A stretch of 64,000 nucleotides of DNA from Alnus glutinosa (Eukaryota > Streptophyta > Magnoliopsida > Fagales > Betulaceae), in assembly GCF_958979055.1 (NCBI RefSeq), contig NC_084898.1, forward strand, positions 19,611,124-19,675,123, read 5' to 3'. The translations under genes and the position numbers were made by a program. The notes below the pieces were generated by a model, which worked only from the letters and a program-made list of their open reading frames with translations, did not search any database and was not told the DNA's origin. Of this stretch, positions 38,669 through 50,999 are shown piece after piece (the first letter of the stretch is position 1; each line of letters opens with the position of its first letter).

Positions 38669-39491
38669 AGTTTTAAAACACTTTTTTATTCCACGATCCC
38701 ACAATCCCACTATCTAATCTACGAGACCCGGCCAATTGCCTGAAAACTTGACGCACGAGCACTAAAGACCAAAACAAATGTTAGGGCAACTTTGCGAGTT
38801 GTTTGAGGAATGTCAGAATCTGATTCGCCTCTTACTCTCTCACTGAGTGGAAGCTGGGGTGTAGAAATATGATCTGAGCTTTGAATTCAAGGTTTTATTC
38901 TGCATGGCGGAGGTTATCTACTCGACCCCGTGAGGAATTGCTGTTCTTTCATGGTTTGTCCGATTTCCCATCTCTTCTATTGTCTCTCCTCATTGCCATA
39001 TTACCGATTGTTAATGTCCATGAGTTTCAGATCTCTCTTTCCTCCACTCTCTATTTGGATTTTGTTTATATAATTTAATCTCCTTTTGTTTAATTTTTAT
39101 TGCAAATTTGCGAGTGACCCATCTCTATTTCTGATGCCTGTTTATTTCTTTAAATGCCTGTCTTCGTTAATTACCATGTGTGATTTATATTTGCATGTAA
39201 TCTCACAGAACCCATTTGTTAGTCTGATGGATATTGCTTATATATTTATTTACTTCGACAATTACTTGGTAGCTGTGTGCATAAATTTCTCTATTTAATT
39301 GTTCACTTGTGTAATTATACGGTTTATGCTTTGAAATTTCATTTTAAACAAGTTTGTTATATTGAGAGAAAACCCAGTCTTTATTTTTTATTTTTGGATG
39401 AATTAAAAAAAACCCAGTCCTTGTTTTGTTGAGTACATGATGCCGAATGCAGAAATTGAGGAACACAGCAAATAGGCAAGCTTCTATTGCA
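38669..39491 (+). other. Promoter, leader and 5'UTR intron of the polyamine transporter gene
   Basis: A leader exon probably lies near 38800-38915, followed by an intron whose acceptor is TGCAG ending at 39451. The acceptor is inferred from the T-rich tract and the change to coding-like sequence right after it. No other gene is supported here. Confidence 0.5.
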
Positions 39492-40910
39492 ATGGGAGAG
39501 TATGATGGTGATGGATATGTGTCAGTTGGTGAAGTGCCTCTTCCTAGGGCAGATAACTTGAAGAGAGTTTCGGTTCTGCCCCTTGTCTTCCTAATCTTCT
39601 ATGAGGTTTCTGGGGGGCCATTTGGAGTCGAGGACGCTGTTGGTGCTGCTGGTCCTCTTTTAGCCCTTGTCGGGTTCTTGGTCTTTCCGTTCATATGGAG
39701 TGTTCCTGAGGCATTAATAACTGCCGAGATGGGTACCATGTTCCCTGAGAATGGTGGTTATGTGGTTTGGGTTTCGGCTGCTTTGGGTCCTTATTGGGGG
39801 TTTCAGCAAGGTTGGATGAAATGGCTTAGTGGGGTTATTGATAATGCTCTCTATCCGGTTCTGTTTCTTGACTATTTGAAGTCTGCAATCCCGGCTTTAG
39901 GTGGTGGTTTACCGAGAGTCCTAGCGGTGTTAGCTTTGACTGTTGTCCTCACTTACATGAACTATAGGGGTTTAGCCATTGTGGGATGGCTAGCTGTTAT
40001 TTTAGGGGTATTCTCGATTCTTCCTTTTGTGGTTATGGGACTTGTGGGAATTCCAAAATTGAAGCCTTCCCGATGGTTAGAGGTAAACCTACATGATGTG
40101 GACTGGAATTTGTATTTGAACACTTTGTTTTGGAATCTAAATTATTGGGACTCAATCAGCACACTTGCGGGCGAGGTGGACAACCCGAAGAGAACTCTTC
40201 CAAAGGCTCTGCTTTATGCTTTGATATTGGTAGTGCTTGGTTATTTCTTCCCTCTTTTAATTGGTACCGGGGCTATTCCAGTCAACCGTGAGTTGTGGAC
40301 TGATGGGTATTTCTCGGATATTGCCAAAATTCTCGGGGGAGTTTGGTTGAGATGGTGGATCCAAGGAGCTGCAGCAATGTCGAATATGGGGATGTTTGTA
40401 GCTGAGATGAGCAGTGACTCTTTCCAACTTCTGGGGATGGCAGAACGAGGGATGCTGCCTGAATTCTTTGGCAAGAGGTCTCGATATGGAACTCCTCTGA
40501 TAGGGATTTTATTCTCAGCTTCTGGTGTCCTCTTGCTATCTTGGATGAGCTTCCAAGAGATCGTAGCTGCAGAGAATTTCTTGTACTGTTTCGGAATGAT
40601 TTTGGAGTTCATGGCTTTTGTATGGTTACGGATAAAACACCCCGCTGCATCTCGGCCGTACAGGATACCTGTGGGTACAGTTGGAGCCATTCTTATGTGT
40701 ATTCCTCCAACCATATTGATTGGTGCTGTATTGGCTCTTTCTACACTCAAAGTATTTATTGTAAGTATGGCTGCAGTGGTGATTGGCCTTGTGATGCAGC
40801 CATGCCTCAAGCACGTGGAGAAAAAGAGATGGATCAAGTTTTCCATTAGTTCTGACCTCCCAGATCTTCATGGTAATATTCGGAACAGTAATGATCCCTT
40901 GATAAACTAA
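39492..40910 (+). CDS. PUT: Polyamine uptake transporter (LAT/APC family)
   Basis: A single uninterrupted coding exon gives 472 aa from [20 protein letters not shown]. An upstream in-frame ATG at 39447 would add 15 residues, but it sits in a probable intron end (CCGAATGCAG), so I chose 39492. The protein closely resembles plant PUT/LAT proteins such as Arabidopsis RMV1/PUT3. It has the APC signature [20 protein letters not shown] in the first membrane span, then [15 protein letters not shown] and [18 protein letters not shown]. In mid-protein are [10 protein letters not shown]-like [15 protein letters not shown], then [20 protein letters not shown] and [17 protein letters not shown]. About 12 hydrophobic spans are visible. 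The family imports putrescine, spermidine and spermine (and paraquat) at the plasma membrane or endomembranes by proton-coupled transport. Paralog number is not certain. The frame looks fully intact. Confidence 0.94.
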   Translation: MGEYDGDGYVSVGEVPLPRADNLKRVSVLPLVFLIFYEVSGGPFGVEDAVGAAGPLLALVGFLVFPFIWSVPEALITAEMGTMFPENGGYVVWVSAALGPYWGFQQGWMKWLSGVIDNALYPVLFLDYLKSAIPALGGGLPRVLAVLALTVVLTYMNYRGLAIVGWLAVILGVFSILPFVVMGLVGIPKLKPSRWLEVNLHDVDWNLYLNTLFWNLNYWDSISTLAGEVDNPKRTLPKALLYALILVVLGYFFPLLIGTGAIPVNRELWTDGYFSDIAKILGGVWLRWWIQGAAAMSNMGMFVAEMSSDSFQLLGMAERGMLPEFFGKRSRYGTPLIGILFSASGVLLLSWMSFQEIVAAENFLYCFGMILEFMAFVWLRIKHPAASRPYRIPVGTVGAILMCIPPTILIGAVLALSTLKVFIVSMAAVVIGLVMQPCLKHVEKKRWIKFSISSDLPDLHGNIRNSNDPLIN

Positions 40911-41756
40911 TGCATTCCCATCCAGCAAAGAAAGTGAAGGGGGGTGGGCAGTGGGGCGAATGTAATCTTATACATAAATCAGTTCATGCAGCCTATTTTC
41001 CACACTACTTATTTTCAATAAGTGCAGAAAATATTCCATGATGGTGCTAAGCTGTCGAGTAGTAATCCTTATGCCACACTTGATCAAGTTGGCAGAGTCT
41101 CTATTGAAACAAGAATGTAAAGGTAGCATTCTAACTAATTTACTCATTGCCTTGTTTCAATGCTTAGCCTTATGTGGTTACTCGCTGTTTATCATCTTTG
41201 TTTTTAGACCGATGATAGATGGAAGGGACGATTTAAAATTTAGACATTAGTGAACGTGTAAGGAAAACGTAAATTTGCTCTCAGTAAATTTCAGTATTGT
41301 GTCTTCTATAATTAACCCCCGATTTCTCTATTGACATAATATTCGAATGGAGGATTGTGGTTCTGGCAATCTCTGAAACAAGCTTTTACATGTTAGAGAA
41401 GCATCCTTAGATTCTAGTCTAAATTTGTAATTGGCTTCAAGTTAAATTCTTAATTAAATAAACTTTTGGTTCCTGAAATCATTTTCGTCGATGGAAAATA
41501 ATAAGTTCTAATTTCTTCCCTAGACAATTTAAATTGCAGCAATTTAGTTCTTTTGTCCATCAGATTCAGGATTCCATGATTGGAATTGCTGATGGCAAAC
41601 AGAGAGATGAGGTGGCACATTGGTAATCTTTATGGCATGAAGCTAATTGAAAAAACACATGCAAGTGACACTCGCATTGTTAGAATATTAATTAAAGAGA
41701 GTCCTTTCTATAAGGATGGGCCGTAAAAGTGATGTTTTATAGCATCCAATAAAGAG
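40911..41756. other. 3' region of the transporter gene and intergenic sequence
   Basis: The probable 3'UTR extends to about 41050. The rest is AT-rich with no supported gene. Confidence 0.4.
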
Positions 41757-41859
41757 TTGACACATCATCTAAAAGACTGGAATACATTAAGCATGAAAGC
41801 ACTGAATATTTTCCCTTTCAAGAGCCCAACTGGTTTTAAAAAACTACCACCTCCTCAGC

Positions 41860-42759
41860 CCCACTCGCCTCCGAATTCTGCCGACCGCCACTGCCAAATC
41901 TGCGCAGGAACGTGGAGCGGCCAAAAATGGCCAGATCTGGCACTCTTGCCCAGCACCTCGGCCGACCACGATCCCGATCCCGATCCCGATCTAGACCCCA
42001 ACCCCGACCACTGGCGAGCTCCCAACACCGTTGGAAACCCACGCACCCCGACCCACCAAACCCGCCTCCTCCTCCTTCCTCGGCTCCCATGGCTTCTTCT
42101 TCACCACCGCCTCTACCTTCCGTTTCTCTCCTATTCTCCACCGTCTCTCCTATGTCTTCAACACCTCCTCTCTTAACTTCTCTCGCATCAACCGTCTTCT
42201 CGGCGTCTTCTGTGCCAACCCCAACGCACCCAGATTCATTGTTGTTGGTGGCGTCAGGTTCATCGGCAATCTTGTCGATATCGAGGACCGTTTGGCCGTT
42301 GAGATACACGATCCCCAGTTAAATTCCTGGGAAATCTGTCCTCTTTTGCCTGCTGATTTCAGATCCGGAAACTCTTCGTTATCGCTGTCCTCTGCTTTGT
42401 TCGGAGGGAAATTTTATGTGCTTGGGATTTATTCGTGTTTCATATCGTCCTTTGACTTGGAGAAACGTGTCTGGACCTTAGCCCAGACGCTTAGGCCTCC
42501 TGGGGTTATCCTCTCCTTCTTGATCTCGTGCCAGGACCGGCTTGTTCTTGCTGGAACATGTAATTCTTCACTTGGGCCATCGTTTAATTTGTGGAGGATC
42601 GATGAGAGGACCATGGAGTTCAGCGAGATTGCGATTATGCCTCAGGATTTGCTTTACAGCTTGTTTGATAGCGACGAGGATGATAAATTTGCAAGCTTGA
42701 AATGTGTTGGGTTGGGTGATCTTATCTATGTTTTTAACGAAGAGTACCATAAACATTAA
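41860..42759 (+). pseudogene. Truncated kelch/F-box-like protein gene
   Basis: The frame 42031-42759 encodes SHGFFFTTASTFRFSPILHR, APRFIVVGGVRFIGNLVDIE, NSWEICPLLPADFRSGNSSL and FGGKFYVLGIYSCFISSFDL. This is the pattern of kelch-type beta-propeller blades found in plant F-box/kelch proteins. Upstream, a different frame encodes ALLPSTSADHDPDPDPDLDP, which looks like the preceding part of the same protein, so a frameshift near 42020 is likely. The F-box itself is not visible, and the protein stops early at EEYHKH, followed by AT-rich DNA. The GC content is well above the flanks. It is probably a 5'- and 3'-truncated gene copy. A live short protein from the ATG at 42031 (242 aa) cannot be excluded. 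Confidence 0.6.
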
Positions 42760-44129
42760 TGTATCAGAGCAGTTTTTATATTTTCTCTTCTTCTTTCTCC
42801 AATTTTTCCTTATTCTCTTTCAAGCATGTGTTCAAGCCTTATTTCTGTCATTGACCTCTAATTTTAATTGAATATTTCATATGTTGGGCCTCAGTAATTG
42901 TGGAAGAGTTTGAACTCACATATAAGGAGTATTATTATATTAATTAAATGATAAAATTTACTATTTCTTATCAATTTAAGCTTTTAGAATTAGTGGTATT
43001 TTAACGATCATCTCAATATCTTTCTTTCTTTTTGAGGCATATGAAAGAATCCATGGCATGTCATATCAGTAATTAGTACAAAAAAAATAAAAAATAAATC
43101 AGTAATTAGTACAAAAATATTTAATTTATATTTTTATTTTACCTTTGGTAGGCTGCCGGAGGGAATTTGTGATTTAAACCCTTTTTCAATAAAAAATGCA
43201 AATAAAAAAGTAAAGAGATATAATATTTATTTCCTTTGCATCCATTCTTTTATAAAAGTACAATCAAATCAAATAAAAAACTCAATTTTTTCTATTCCGT
43301 TTAATTCAACAAATGTTGCCTTCTTGTTCTTGCAACCGGGAGTTTTGATGAGACCTTTTAGTTTACACTTTGTGGGATTTGATTCAACGATAATTAGTTT
43401 TGGATAAATCGTTTAAGGATAAAATTTGATGAAATTGAAATGCTTTGAATTTTAGGGACAAAACTCAAATATGTCAACTTCTAAGGATAAGAAATGAAAG
43501 CCTTTTTTTTTTTTTTGGAGTGAAAAACTGCTCTTACTGCACATACACTTTGCTTTTCGTTATGTTTTTTCTAGCACTCTGTAGCTGCAATTTCGAAAAT
43601 ATAGCAATACAGGAGAAGAATTTGGCTGGTATGTGACTCCATAAATTGGAGAATGGTACAAATTTTAGCAGTAAAGCACTGTGATCATGGATTTTATCCA
43701 TGAAATGAGTTAACAGGCACGTTTGAGTGTTTGATTTTTTGAAATCTGAATTCAATTATAATTCAGTGTGTGAATTCCGAAGCAAATAAAGTTGAAAAGG
43801 ATGTTTGGATAGTTTGACTTTCTTATAAAAAGAGATAAAATCTGATTTTATAAAAAAGTGAGATAAAATCTTATTTTGTTCTTATTCCCAAACATACCTC
43901 CCCCTGAATTTTTAAACATCATTAAGTCTGGATGTTTCTCGACAATTTTTCTTTTTTCTTTTTAAAAGAAAAAACAAGTCTACTAAAGGTTTATTGGGTC
44001 TCTAGGCTATATATCAGGAGATAGTCCTCTCTTCCCTTGAACTCTCTTTCCCTAGTGTTGGCAGGATTTTAGTCCAGTTCATTAGACAATTTAGACTATA
44101 CATATTATCTTCATTTAGGAAGATGAATT
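42760..44129. other. Intergenic region
   Basis: It is AT-rich. Small ORFs around 43445-43755 have no recognisable features, and I see no gene. Confidence 0.45.
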
Positions 44130-44493
44130 TAGGTTTCGTTTGTATCGGCATAAAATAATTTTTGAAAACTAATTTTTAGTGTTTAGTGTGACGGAAAATA
44201 ATAGTCAAACCGAAAACATTTTTGGTTTGACCGAAAAAGCTAGCTTATTCAGTTTCCGTAAAATTGTTTCCATTTTTTAAAACCGTAAACAATTTTTTGA
44301 GTTTGAACTTCTTCTTCTCGAATCGCTAGAGTTAGTCGAACCTTCGTTGGCCGTTTTGTGCCATCGCTAATTTTCCATATTAGCTAAATACCGAAAAAAT
44401 ATTTTTAGGGAAATCATTTTTTTTTTCCTGAAAACATGAATTCGTTAAAAATATTTTTCAATGGAAAATATTTTAAGTCGAAACAAACGGAGC
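44130..44493. mobile_element. TIR element of the GTTTGTTTCGACGTAAAA family, short copy
   Basis: Left end GGTTTCGTTTGTATCGGCAT and right end TTAAGTCGAAACAAACGGAG are inverted relatives of the copies at 7561 and 32752. Internal blocks for GTTTGACC and AACCGTAAA are kept. It is noncoding. A partial copy of the 24734-type Harbinger element (CCTCGTTTAGTTCACTTAAT) follows directly at about 44505-44700. Confidence 0.65.
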
Positions 44494-44739
44494 TTCAAGC
44501 CTCGTTTAGTTCACTTAATAGACCGTTGGAATTGAATGACTATTCTTATGGTGTAATTATTATTTTGTTTGATAGGAATCTATTCCTTAGAATAATTATT
44601 TCCGTTGGAATAACTATTTTCTTATAAAGAGGAATATCTCTTCCTCTAAAAAATGAGACGAATAGGTTATTCCTAAAGGAATATACTACATCTTTCAGGA
44701 AAAAAAATCACTCATTATTTTCTATTTACTCTTATTTTT

Positions 44740-44925
44740 TATTTTTAAAGGAAACAAACCTATGTTATATTGTGGCTGGTCGACCATGCACCCAGCCAGC
44801 CACAGATAGAGTCAAGGGTGGTCGAACTACCCCCGAAGCATTTGGGGGTGGCCGCTTCATCGGAGGTGGTGATGAGAATTTGGGGGGCCACCCACCAGTT
44901 TTTCAATGTATGGTATGATTGAAAA
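44740..44925. other. GC-rich repeat patch
   Basis: A short GC-rich island contains GGCTGGTCGACC, CCAGCCAGCC and GGGGGTGGCC/GGCCACCC pairs that could fold back. It lies between transposon remnants and is probably part of one. I cannot name the element. Confidence 0.4.
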
Positions 44926-45330
44926 TTATGGCCAAACCAAAAACATTTTCAGTTAACCAGGAAAACCTTCTTTAATTTCTATAAGATGGTTTTCTCTTTT
45001 TTAAAATCGTAAATAATTTTTTTGAGTTTGAGCTTTTCCTTCTTGTATGCACTGCACTCTCTCTTGTAGTTCATTCTCTGCCGGTCACTGGCAGCTACCA
45101 GAGTTCGCTGTCAGACGTTGGAATTCGCCACCACCATAGGTTGCTGAAATCTACAGCGATATTCACCGGAAGTCATCGTCTATTTTTCACTGTTGATGAT
45201 TTTCCATACTAGTCAAACGACAAAAAATAATTTCAGAGATTTTTTTTTTATTTTTTATTTTATGAAAAATGAATTTGTTGAATATATTTTTCGAAAGAAA
45301 ACCTTTTACGTCAAAACAAATAAGGCCTGA
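44925..45330. mobile_element. TIR element of the GTTTGTTTCGACGTAAAA family, diverged copy
   Basis: Blocks CATTTTCAGTTAACC, AAAATCGTAAAT and the right end CCTTTTACGTCAAAACAAAT match the other copies. The left end is not clear because another repeat adjoins it. Confidence 0.55.
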
Positions 45331-46142
45331 GTAAAAAGAGAGAGAGCTGGAAAGTGGCTAGAGAGAGAGAGAGAGAGAGAGAGTTTATTCAAATTGGATA
45401 ATTTTATTTAGGGAAAAATACAAAATTAGTCTCCTATGTTTTTCCTAACGAGGTAATATGTATACCATTAGATTTATGAAATCTAATCTAGACTATAAAA
45501 TAAATCATCTCCATTTCATTTGAAAATTAAGTGAATCATAATCTCGGCTCAACATTTGTCACCTCAATAATTATCATTTTTTTTTTTTATAATTTAAAAG
45601 TCATTAATGTTGATATGACAAAATCTCTAAAGTTAGGCTTGATAATAAGGGTTGGACTTTGAGAAAGTACAAATAATCTAAGAATTTGAGTTCTCCGAAG
45701 AATACTATAGCTTTTACTACAAATCTCCAAACTAAAGAGACAGTTCACATGTCCTTACCACGTTAGTCACTAAACAATTAAATTTACCTGTCAAATTTTG
45801 TTTAATTTTTTTTGAGAAAAATATAAAATTAGTCAATGTGATTTACCTGATTTATAATTAGCTCTCTATGGTATCAAAATGAAGTTAGAGGTCCATGAGG
45901 TAGGCCAAAAAAACACTTTACTCCCTACAGTCAAATTCCGTCCACTAAATTAACAGATTTCGGTTATGTGACACGTTGGAACTAATAAAATTATGACACG
46001 TGTCATATTTAAGTCATCTCCAACTATCACCAAAAAGAGACTTCTTTCCTAGAGTTGAGCTCCTTCAAAAAAAATGTCCCTTGAGGTCTAACTTATAGTT
46101 GTTAAGAATGAATGAGGTAAAGAATTTTCCAATTTATATGTC
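45331..46142. other. Intergenic region
   Basis: A (GA)n tract lies at about 45360-45383. The remainder is AT-rich with fragments of dispersed repeats and no gene. Confidence 0.45.
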
Positions 46143-46147
46143 CTATC

Positions 46148-48353
46148 TGTTAGAGAATATATTGATACCGTATATTACGGTACTTTCCATATATTGTAGG
46201 ATTTGATTTAATCCTCATTAATTGTAATTGATTATAATCAAATCAGATTTGAATACATTCAATTCTGATTTGATTATATTCTCTTTACATACCATTTTGT
46301 ATTCTCTCTATATCCCTATAAATAGGGATGATTTGTATTGTAAATCATTCAAGCAATAAGAGCATAATGTAGCCTTTGGGCTTTACCCTGTGGATGTAGG
46401 TCATAAACCGAACCACGTAAAATTCATTTGTCTATTTTATTACTCCGCAATCTTTATTTGTCATTTGTTTATGTTTTCTATCATGGTATCAGAGCTATAG
46501 GCTAACGCCAGTGTTTGATCCAATGGTCCTGTGATTTATTGCTCTTGTTTATTTATTTAATTTTTTTTCCAATTTCTTGTATTTCAGTTTTCTCATCATT
46601 CCTCTGTTCGATCAATGTCCTCTGTTTCTTTTCTTTTCATTCTCTGTTTCTCTTTCTTTTGTTTTGTCAAACAGTGGTGTGCGTGAGTTGGAGATAAACT
46701 TTCCTCCAACCCATGTCACTTGTGTCTTCTATGTTGCTGTTCAATCAAAAATTCTCCTTTCCCGCAGATGTCTTTTCTTTTTGTATTGTTGTTCTTTTTT
46801 ATTAAAAAAAAAAAAAAGAAAAGAAAAGAAAAAAGGGGATGTAGTTTTTTTTTTTTTGATATCTGTGGGTGCAATATTGTGCTTTCTTGTGCAATTCTGT
46901 GCGATTCTTGCCGTACGTGCCTGTGCGATTTTGTCCTTGTGGGTACCTGTGACGGAGTGTGGCTGCTGGGATATGCGGCAGCCGATCGGCATTTCTCCGG
47001 TGGAATTTGTTTCAGATCGTTTGTGGCTTTGTTGCGTGGCCTATATTCTGGTTAGAATTTTGAAGGAGTCTGTCGGCATCCTCTGGTGGTTCCGGCAGTT
47101 CTGATCCCAGAGAGAGACGTGATCTCTCAGTGCTCTAGTCTAACAAGCCCTCGGTAGAAGCTCTCAGTAAAGATTCTGGTGCGGGTCTGGAGATTCTGGT
47201 CCTTGTTTGGTATTTTGTATCCGGTTCAGGTATTTTTTCTATTCAGTGCCTTATTGGTCCGGTTTACCGGTTTTCAAACCGGTTCATTGCCTTTTAGGTT
47301 CGGGTCAATGCATTCTAGGACCGATTCAGTGTGATTCTGACCGGTTCGGTGGTTTTCTCCTTCAAAAGAAAAAAGAAAAAAGAAAAAAAAGAGAGATTTT
47401 CTCGAGAAAAGGAAGAGAAAGAAGAAAAAAAAAAGGAAAGAGAAGGAAGAAAAAAAAAATAAGGGGAGAGAGAGAAAGAAGAAAAAAAAAATCATTAAAA
47501 GAGGTCAAAGTTGCCCAAATTGTTTTTAGCCCTTTGTTGGCCCATTATTTGTATTTGGCCTTTGCGGTTTTGTTTCAAACCAAGGCCTATTTCAGCCCAT
47601 AGTTGGCTCTGGCCCATAGTTGACCCATATTATTTGACATGTGGTATTGTTTCAACTCATGTTCATTTCAGCCCATAGTTGGCCCTACATATTTTTGGCT
47701 CCTGTGGTATTGTTTCAAACCCAGGCCTATTTCAGCCCATCGTTGGCTTTCATATTTGGCCCATTATTTGTATTTTGGCATTTGTGGTCTTATTTTAAGC
47801 CCATGCCCATTTAGCCCCCAGTTGGCTCGAAGAAGAAGAAGGAGGAGGAAGACGAAGAAGAAGCAGAAGAAGGAAGATGAAGAAGAAGAAGAAGAAGAAA
47901 GATGTTCTCCAAACTAGGTTATATCTGACCCAACATAAAAAAAAAAATAAAAAAAAAAAAAAAAAAAAAAATTCAAACTCAAGATTTCAGAATCTTCCAC
48001 CTTGAGTTTGCAGGGGGATGTTAGAGAATATATTGATACCGTATATTACGGTATTTTCCATATATTGTAGGATTTGATTTAATCCTCATTAATTGTAATT
48101 GATTATAATCAAATCAGATTTGAATACATTCAATTCTGATTTAATTATATTCTCTTTACATACCATTTTGTATTCTCTCTATATCCCTATAAATAGGGAT
48201 GATTTGTATTGTAAATCATTCAAGCAAATGAGCATAATGTAGCCTTAGGGCTTTACCCTGTGGATGTAGGTCATAGACCGAACCACGTAAAATTCCTTTG
48301 TCTATTTTATTGCTCCTCAATCTTTATTTGTCATTTGTTTATGTTTTCTATCA
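46148..48353 (+). mobile_element. Short nonautonomous Copia-like LTR element, structurally complete ends
   Basis: The two direct LTRs are 46148-46483 (336 bp) and 48019-48353 (335 bp). Both start TGTTAGAG and end TTCTATCA, and both have a TATA-like CCCTATAAATAGGG. A 5-bp target-site duplication, CTATC, flanks the element (46143-46147 and 48354-48358). Directly after the first LTR is TGGTATCAGAGC, a primer-binding site for initiator Met tRNA, and before the second is a purine tract GCAGGGGGA. The internal region is only about 1.5 kb and shows no gag or polymerase domains, so it would depend on a relative. The LTRs are about 97% identical, suggesting an age of roughly one to a few million years, depending on the rate used. 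It is a fossil without coding capacity. Confidence 0.92.
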
Positions 48354-48358
48354 CTATC

Positions 48359-48958
48359 AACTGTTACTGTCATGGTTTGGAAATGATGTTATTTGTAAGG
48401 AAAGGGTTATGGCTGTAATTACTGTCATGGTTTGGAAATGATGTTATTTGTAAGGAAATGATGTTATTTGCAAAATGCAAATGCCCATGCACCAACACAA
48501 ATTATTTTTGAATAGAAATAAATAAATAAGATCTTGAATAAAAATAAATAAATAAGATAAGATATCACGACTTTTTTTACAACCCACTTATAAACTCATT
48601 TGACGGTTCACATGAGTGCTACATTACACAACATGGGTGGAAAAATTAAGTAGCAAAATTCTACACCTAAATTTAATTATTTAACAGTTGATGTGATAAG
48701 TGTCACGTAGAATGCCACTTCGATTTATAAGAAATTTGTAGTAAAAATTATAATACTCCTAACTGTTGGAATTATGTGTTCATAACACAGCAGAAGAACC
48801 CTAAAAATTGAAGCAAGAGAACATGGTTAAGATCATGCAATATAAATAATAATAATAAAAGCAAGGAGAGTACTCAAAATGTATTTTCGGTTACCTTGGT
48901 GCTTTGGAGGCAGATTTGATTTCTCCACCAAATTCAATATAGATGTGTATGGATAGTG
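48359..48958. other. Intergenic region with a short tandem duplication
   Basis: CTGTCATGGTTTGGAAATGA plus TGTTATTTGTAAGGAAA occurs twice at about 48368-48460, followed by a partial third copy. There is no gene. Confidence 0.6.
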
Positions 48959-49948
48959 TAACGCCTCATATTTTAAATCTCGAAATAAAAAAGTCTTAAT
49001 TTGGAATTTAAGACTTAATAATAATACAATGGTAATTATGTAAGAATTATAAGGATTATGTGAATATTTATACGTATGTAGTGAAATTTATGTCCGATAA
49101 ACAAAACGCTCGAGGAGAAAAGAAAAATGAGAAACTTCATTTAACTCGCCTAAACTTTCGTTTTTTTTTTTCTTGTATATTTACGAAAGCATCCTTAATT
49201 TTGGGGCTATAAAGAAGCCAGGTCTCAAACTTTTGATCCTCTAGTTATGAATTTTTATTTTATTTTAAAAAGTAAAAAAATAAAAAATCATAGTCCAAAA
49301 AGATGGGATTATTAACACATAATTCAGAGTGTTGCTAGATGGAAGTCGATGGTTTTGGTCCTTGGATGATGAAAAGTTATTGATAGTGGATTAATTTTAA
49401 ATGGATTTGTGGTTTTTTTTTAACTTATCGATAATAAAATGAACTTGTTGATCATAATAGTTTGGAAATAAAGTTATGAAAATGAAAGCAGAACAAGCAG
49501 AGGGGATGAATTGAATGTGTAACTTACAAAGGCACCTCACCAAGGCCAGCTTTTTACTTTGTAAAAGGTTATGAGTTTAAAGCTTGAACAACTTGCTAAG
49601 TACGTTGTGGCCTAAAGAAAAAAAAGAATAACATGCTAACTATGCAGAATTGCTCACATATGAACTGTAGTTTAGTGCATTTTTTGGCCAGTAGCTACAC
49701 GACCTAGCTATTAAAAACAAGAAGCTATGAACAGAGAGCAGGGGAAAGCCTCATCTTTGATCCTTGCCAAAAGTGGATACATATGCAAAGTTAAATTAGA
49801 TTGAAAAACTTCATTTTGATGCTTTTAGATTCAGTTAGCTAACCTTGACATATCAAAATGAAGTGGGACTTAGTCTGCATGCTTGTGACTTGAAAACTAT
49901 CTACATCATCTGATTATCATTGCTTTATGATTAAAACTTACAGATGAA
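48959..49948. repeat. Duplicated block A (RopGEF intron and flank)
   Basis: The right part (about 49524-49948) matches 57780-58201, and the part at about 49203-49520 matches 57093-57316. The left part (about 49012-49375) also matches 58735-59340. The left edge (TGTAACGCCTCATATTTTAA) resembles an LTR start, so an old LTR fragment may be included. The match across hundreds of bases with only scattered differences points to segmental duplication. Confidence 0.85.
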
Positions 49949-49988
49949 ATTGTAACTTACAACTACGTTTCTATTTTTGTACTTACAG

Positions 49989-50999
49989 TCTGGGAAGTCA
50001 AGCCTTGGTGAGGAACTCTAGAAGTTTTTATTTGCAGAATCAAGCTCATCTGACAAAATACTCAATTCTCTTAATTTGAAATTTGAACATTGTGCTCTTG
50101 AGGTCATTAACAAGTTGGAAGCTGCTATATTTGCCTGGAAAGTGAAAGTTACAGATCATGTTAGTGGTAAATCTCCGGTTCGAACATCATGGTCCATCAT
50201 AAAGGATTCAATGTCTGAGATGGATAGGATGGAGTTATTGGTGGACCGAGCAGAAGCCCTTCTACATCATCTCAAGATCAAATATCCAAACCTTCCCCAT
50301 ACATTTCTTAATAATACAAAAATTCAGTATGGCAATGTGAGTTATCTCGTATTCATGTTCATTCTGCCAATTTTCTCAAAACATCTCTCTTCAACCCCAT
50401 TTCTTCTGCTCTTTTTGTTCATTGAGATATTTAGGTTTCTGCCATATCATATTGATTTCTCTGCTATGATCCTACATGCTCATATGTAATGTAGTCAATT
50501 AGCGCTTTTTTTTCTTCTAAAAAAAATAAAATAAAATCTATTTGACCTAGAAAAGTCTTTTGACATGGATAAAATATCTTAATAAGAAATGACTTATAGA
50601 AATATATTTTGGTAGAGATTTGGCGATAATTTTCCTTCTCAATTCTTGTAGGATGTTGGGCATTCAATTTTGGAAGCATATTCCCATGTTCTTGGAAACT
50701 TGGCCTATAGCATACTGTCTAGGATAAGAGATATTTTGGAAGAAGATTGTTTGAGCCATCCAAATTCACCAGTGGCAACGCCTTACTTCTTTGGTATAAA
50801 TCAATGCAAAACTTCAGCAGTTGGTATAGATGTAAGGCACTTGTTGATTGATCAGATGAACAAGGTGCATGGGCATTATTGTGACTCTAATTCAAGTAGT
50901 ACTTGTGATTTGGGATCTTCATACAGCGAGGCCAAAGCAAGTTCTATGGCTGCGACACCAAGTCGGAATAGACTTTGGTGGATTGACAGAGAGGCTTGT
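49989..50999 (+). pseudogene. RopGEF (PRONE domain) partial gene, copy A
   Basis: Exon 49989-50336 starts SGKSSLGEEL, then has TAG where the family has Tyr, then KFLFAESSSSDKILNSLNLK, ALEVINKLEAAIFAWK and IKYPNLPHTFLNNTKIQYGN. Exon 50652-50999 continues DVGHSILEAYSHVLGNLAYS and ILSRIRDILEEDCL, ending WWIDREAC before a GT donor. This is the C-terminal part of the PRONE domain, which in plants activates ROP GTPases for polarity and tip growth. Splice sites are intact and phase is kept. The first PRONE exons are absent upstream; the exon that should precede it is found at 57330-57626, in block B. With the stop and missing exons it is not functional as a RopGEF. Confidence 0.88.

Noticed and set aside
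40241-40928. Two - strand ORFs (201 and 100 aa) and a + strand shadow in the transporter gene
   Set aside because: They lie wholly inside the intact PUT exon in other frames and show no family features.
41836-42322. Open frames rich in RDRDRDRG / RSRSRSRS
   Set aside because: They arise from a short GATCCC repeat within the kelch-like gene read in wrong frames; they are not an SR protein.
46515-47602. ORFs of 111-175 aa inside the short LTR element
   Set aside because: They are low-complexity frames through A- and T-rich runs and show no gag or polymerase motifs.
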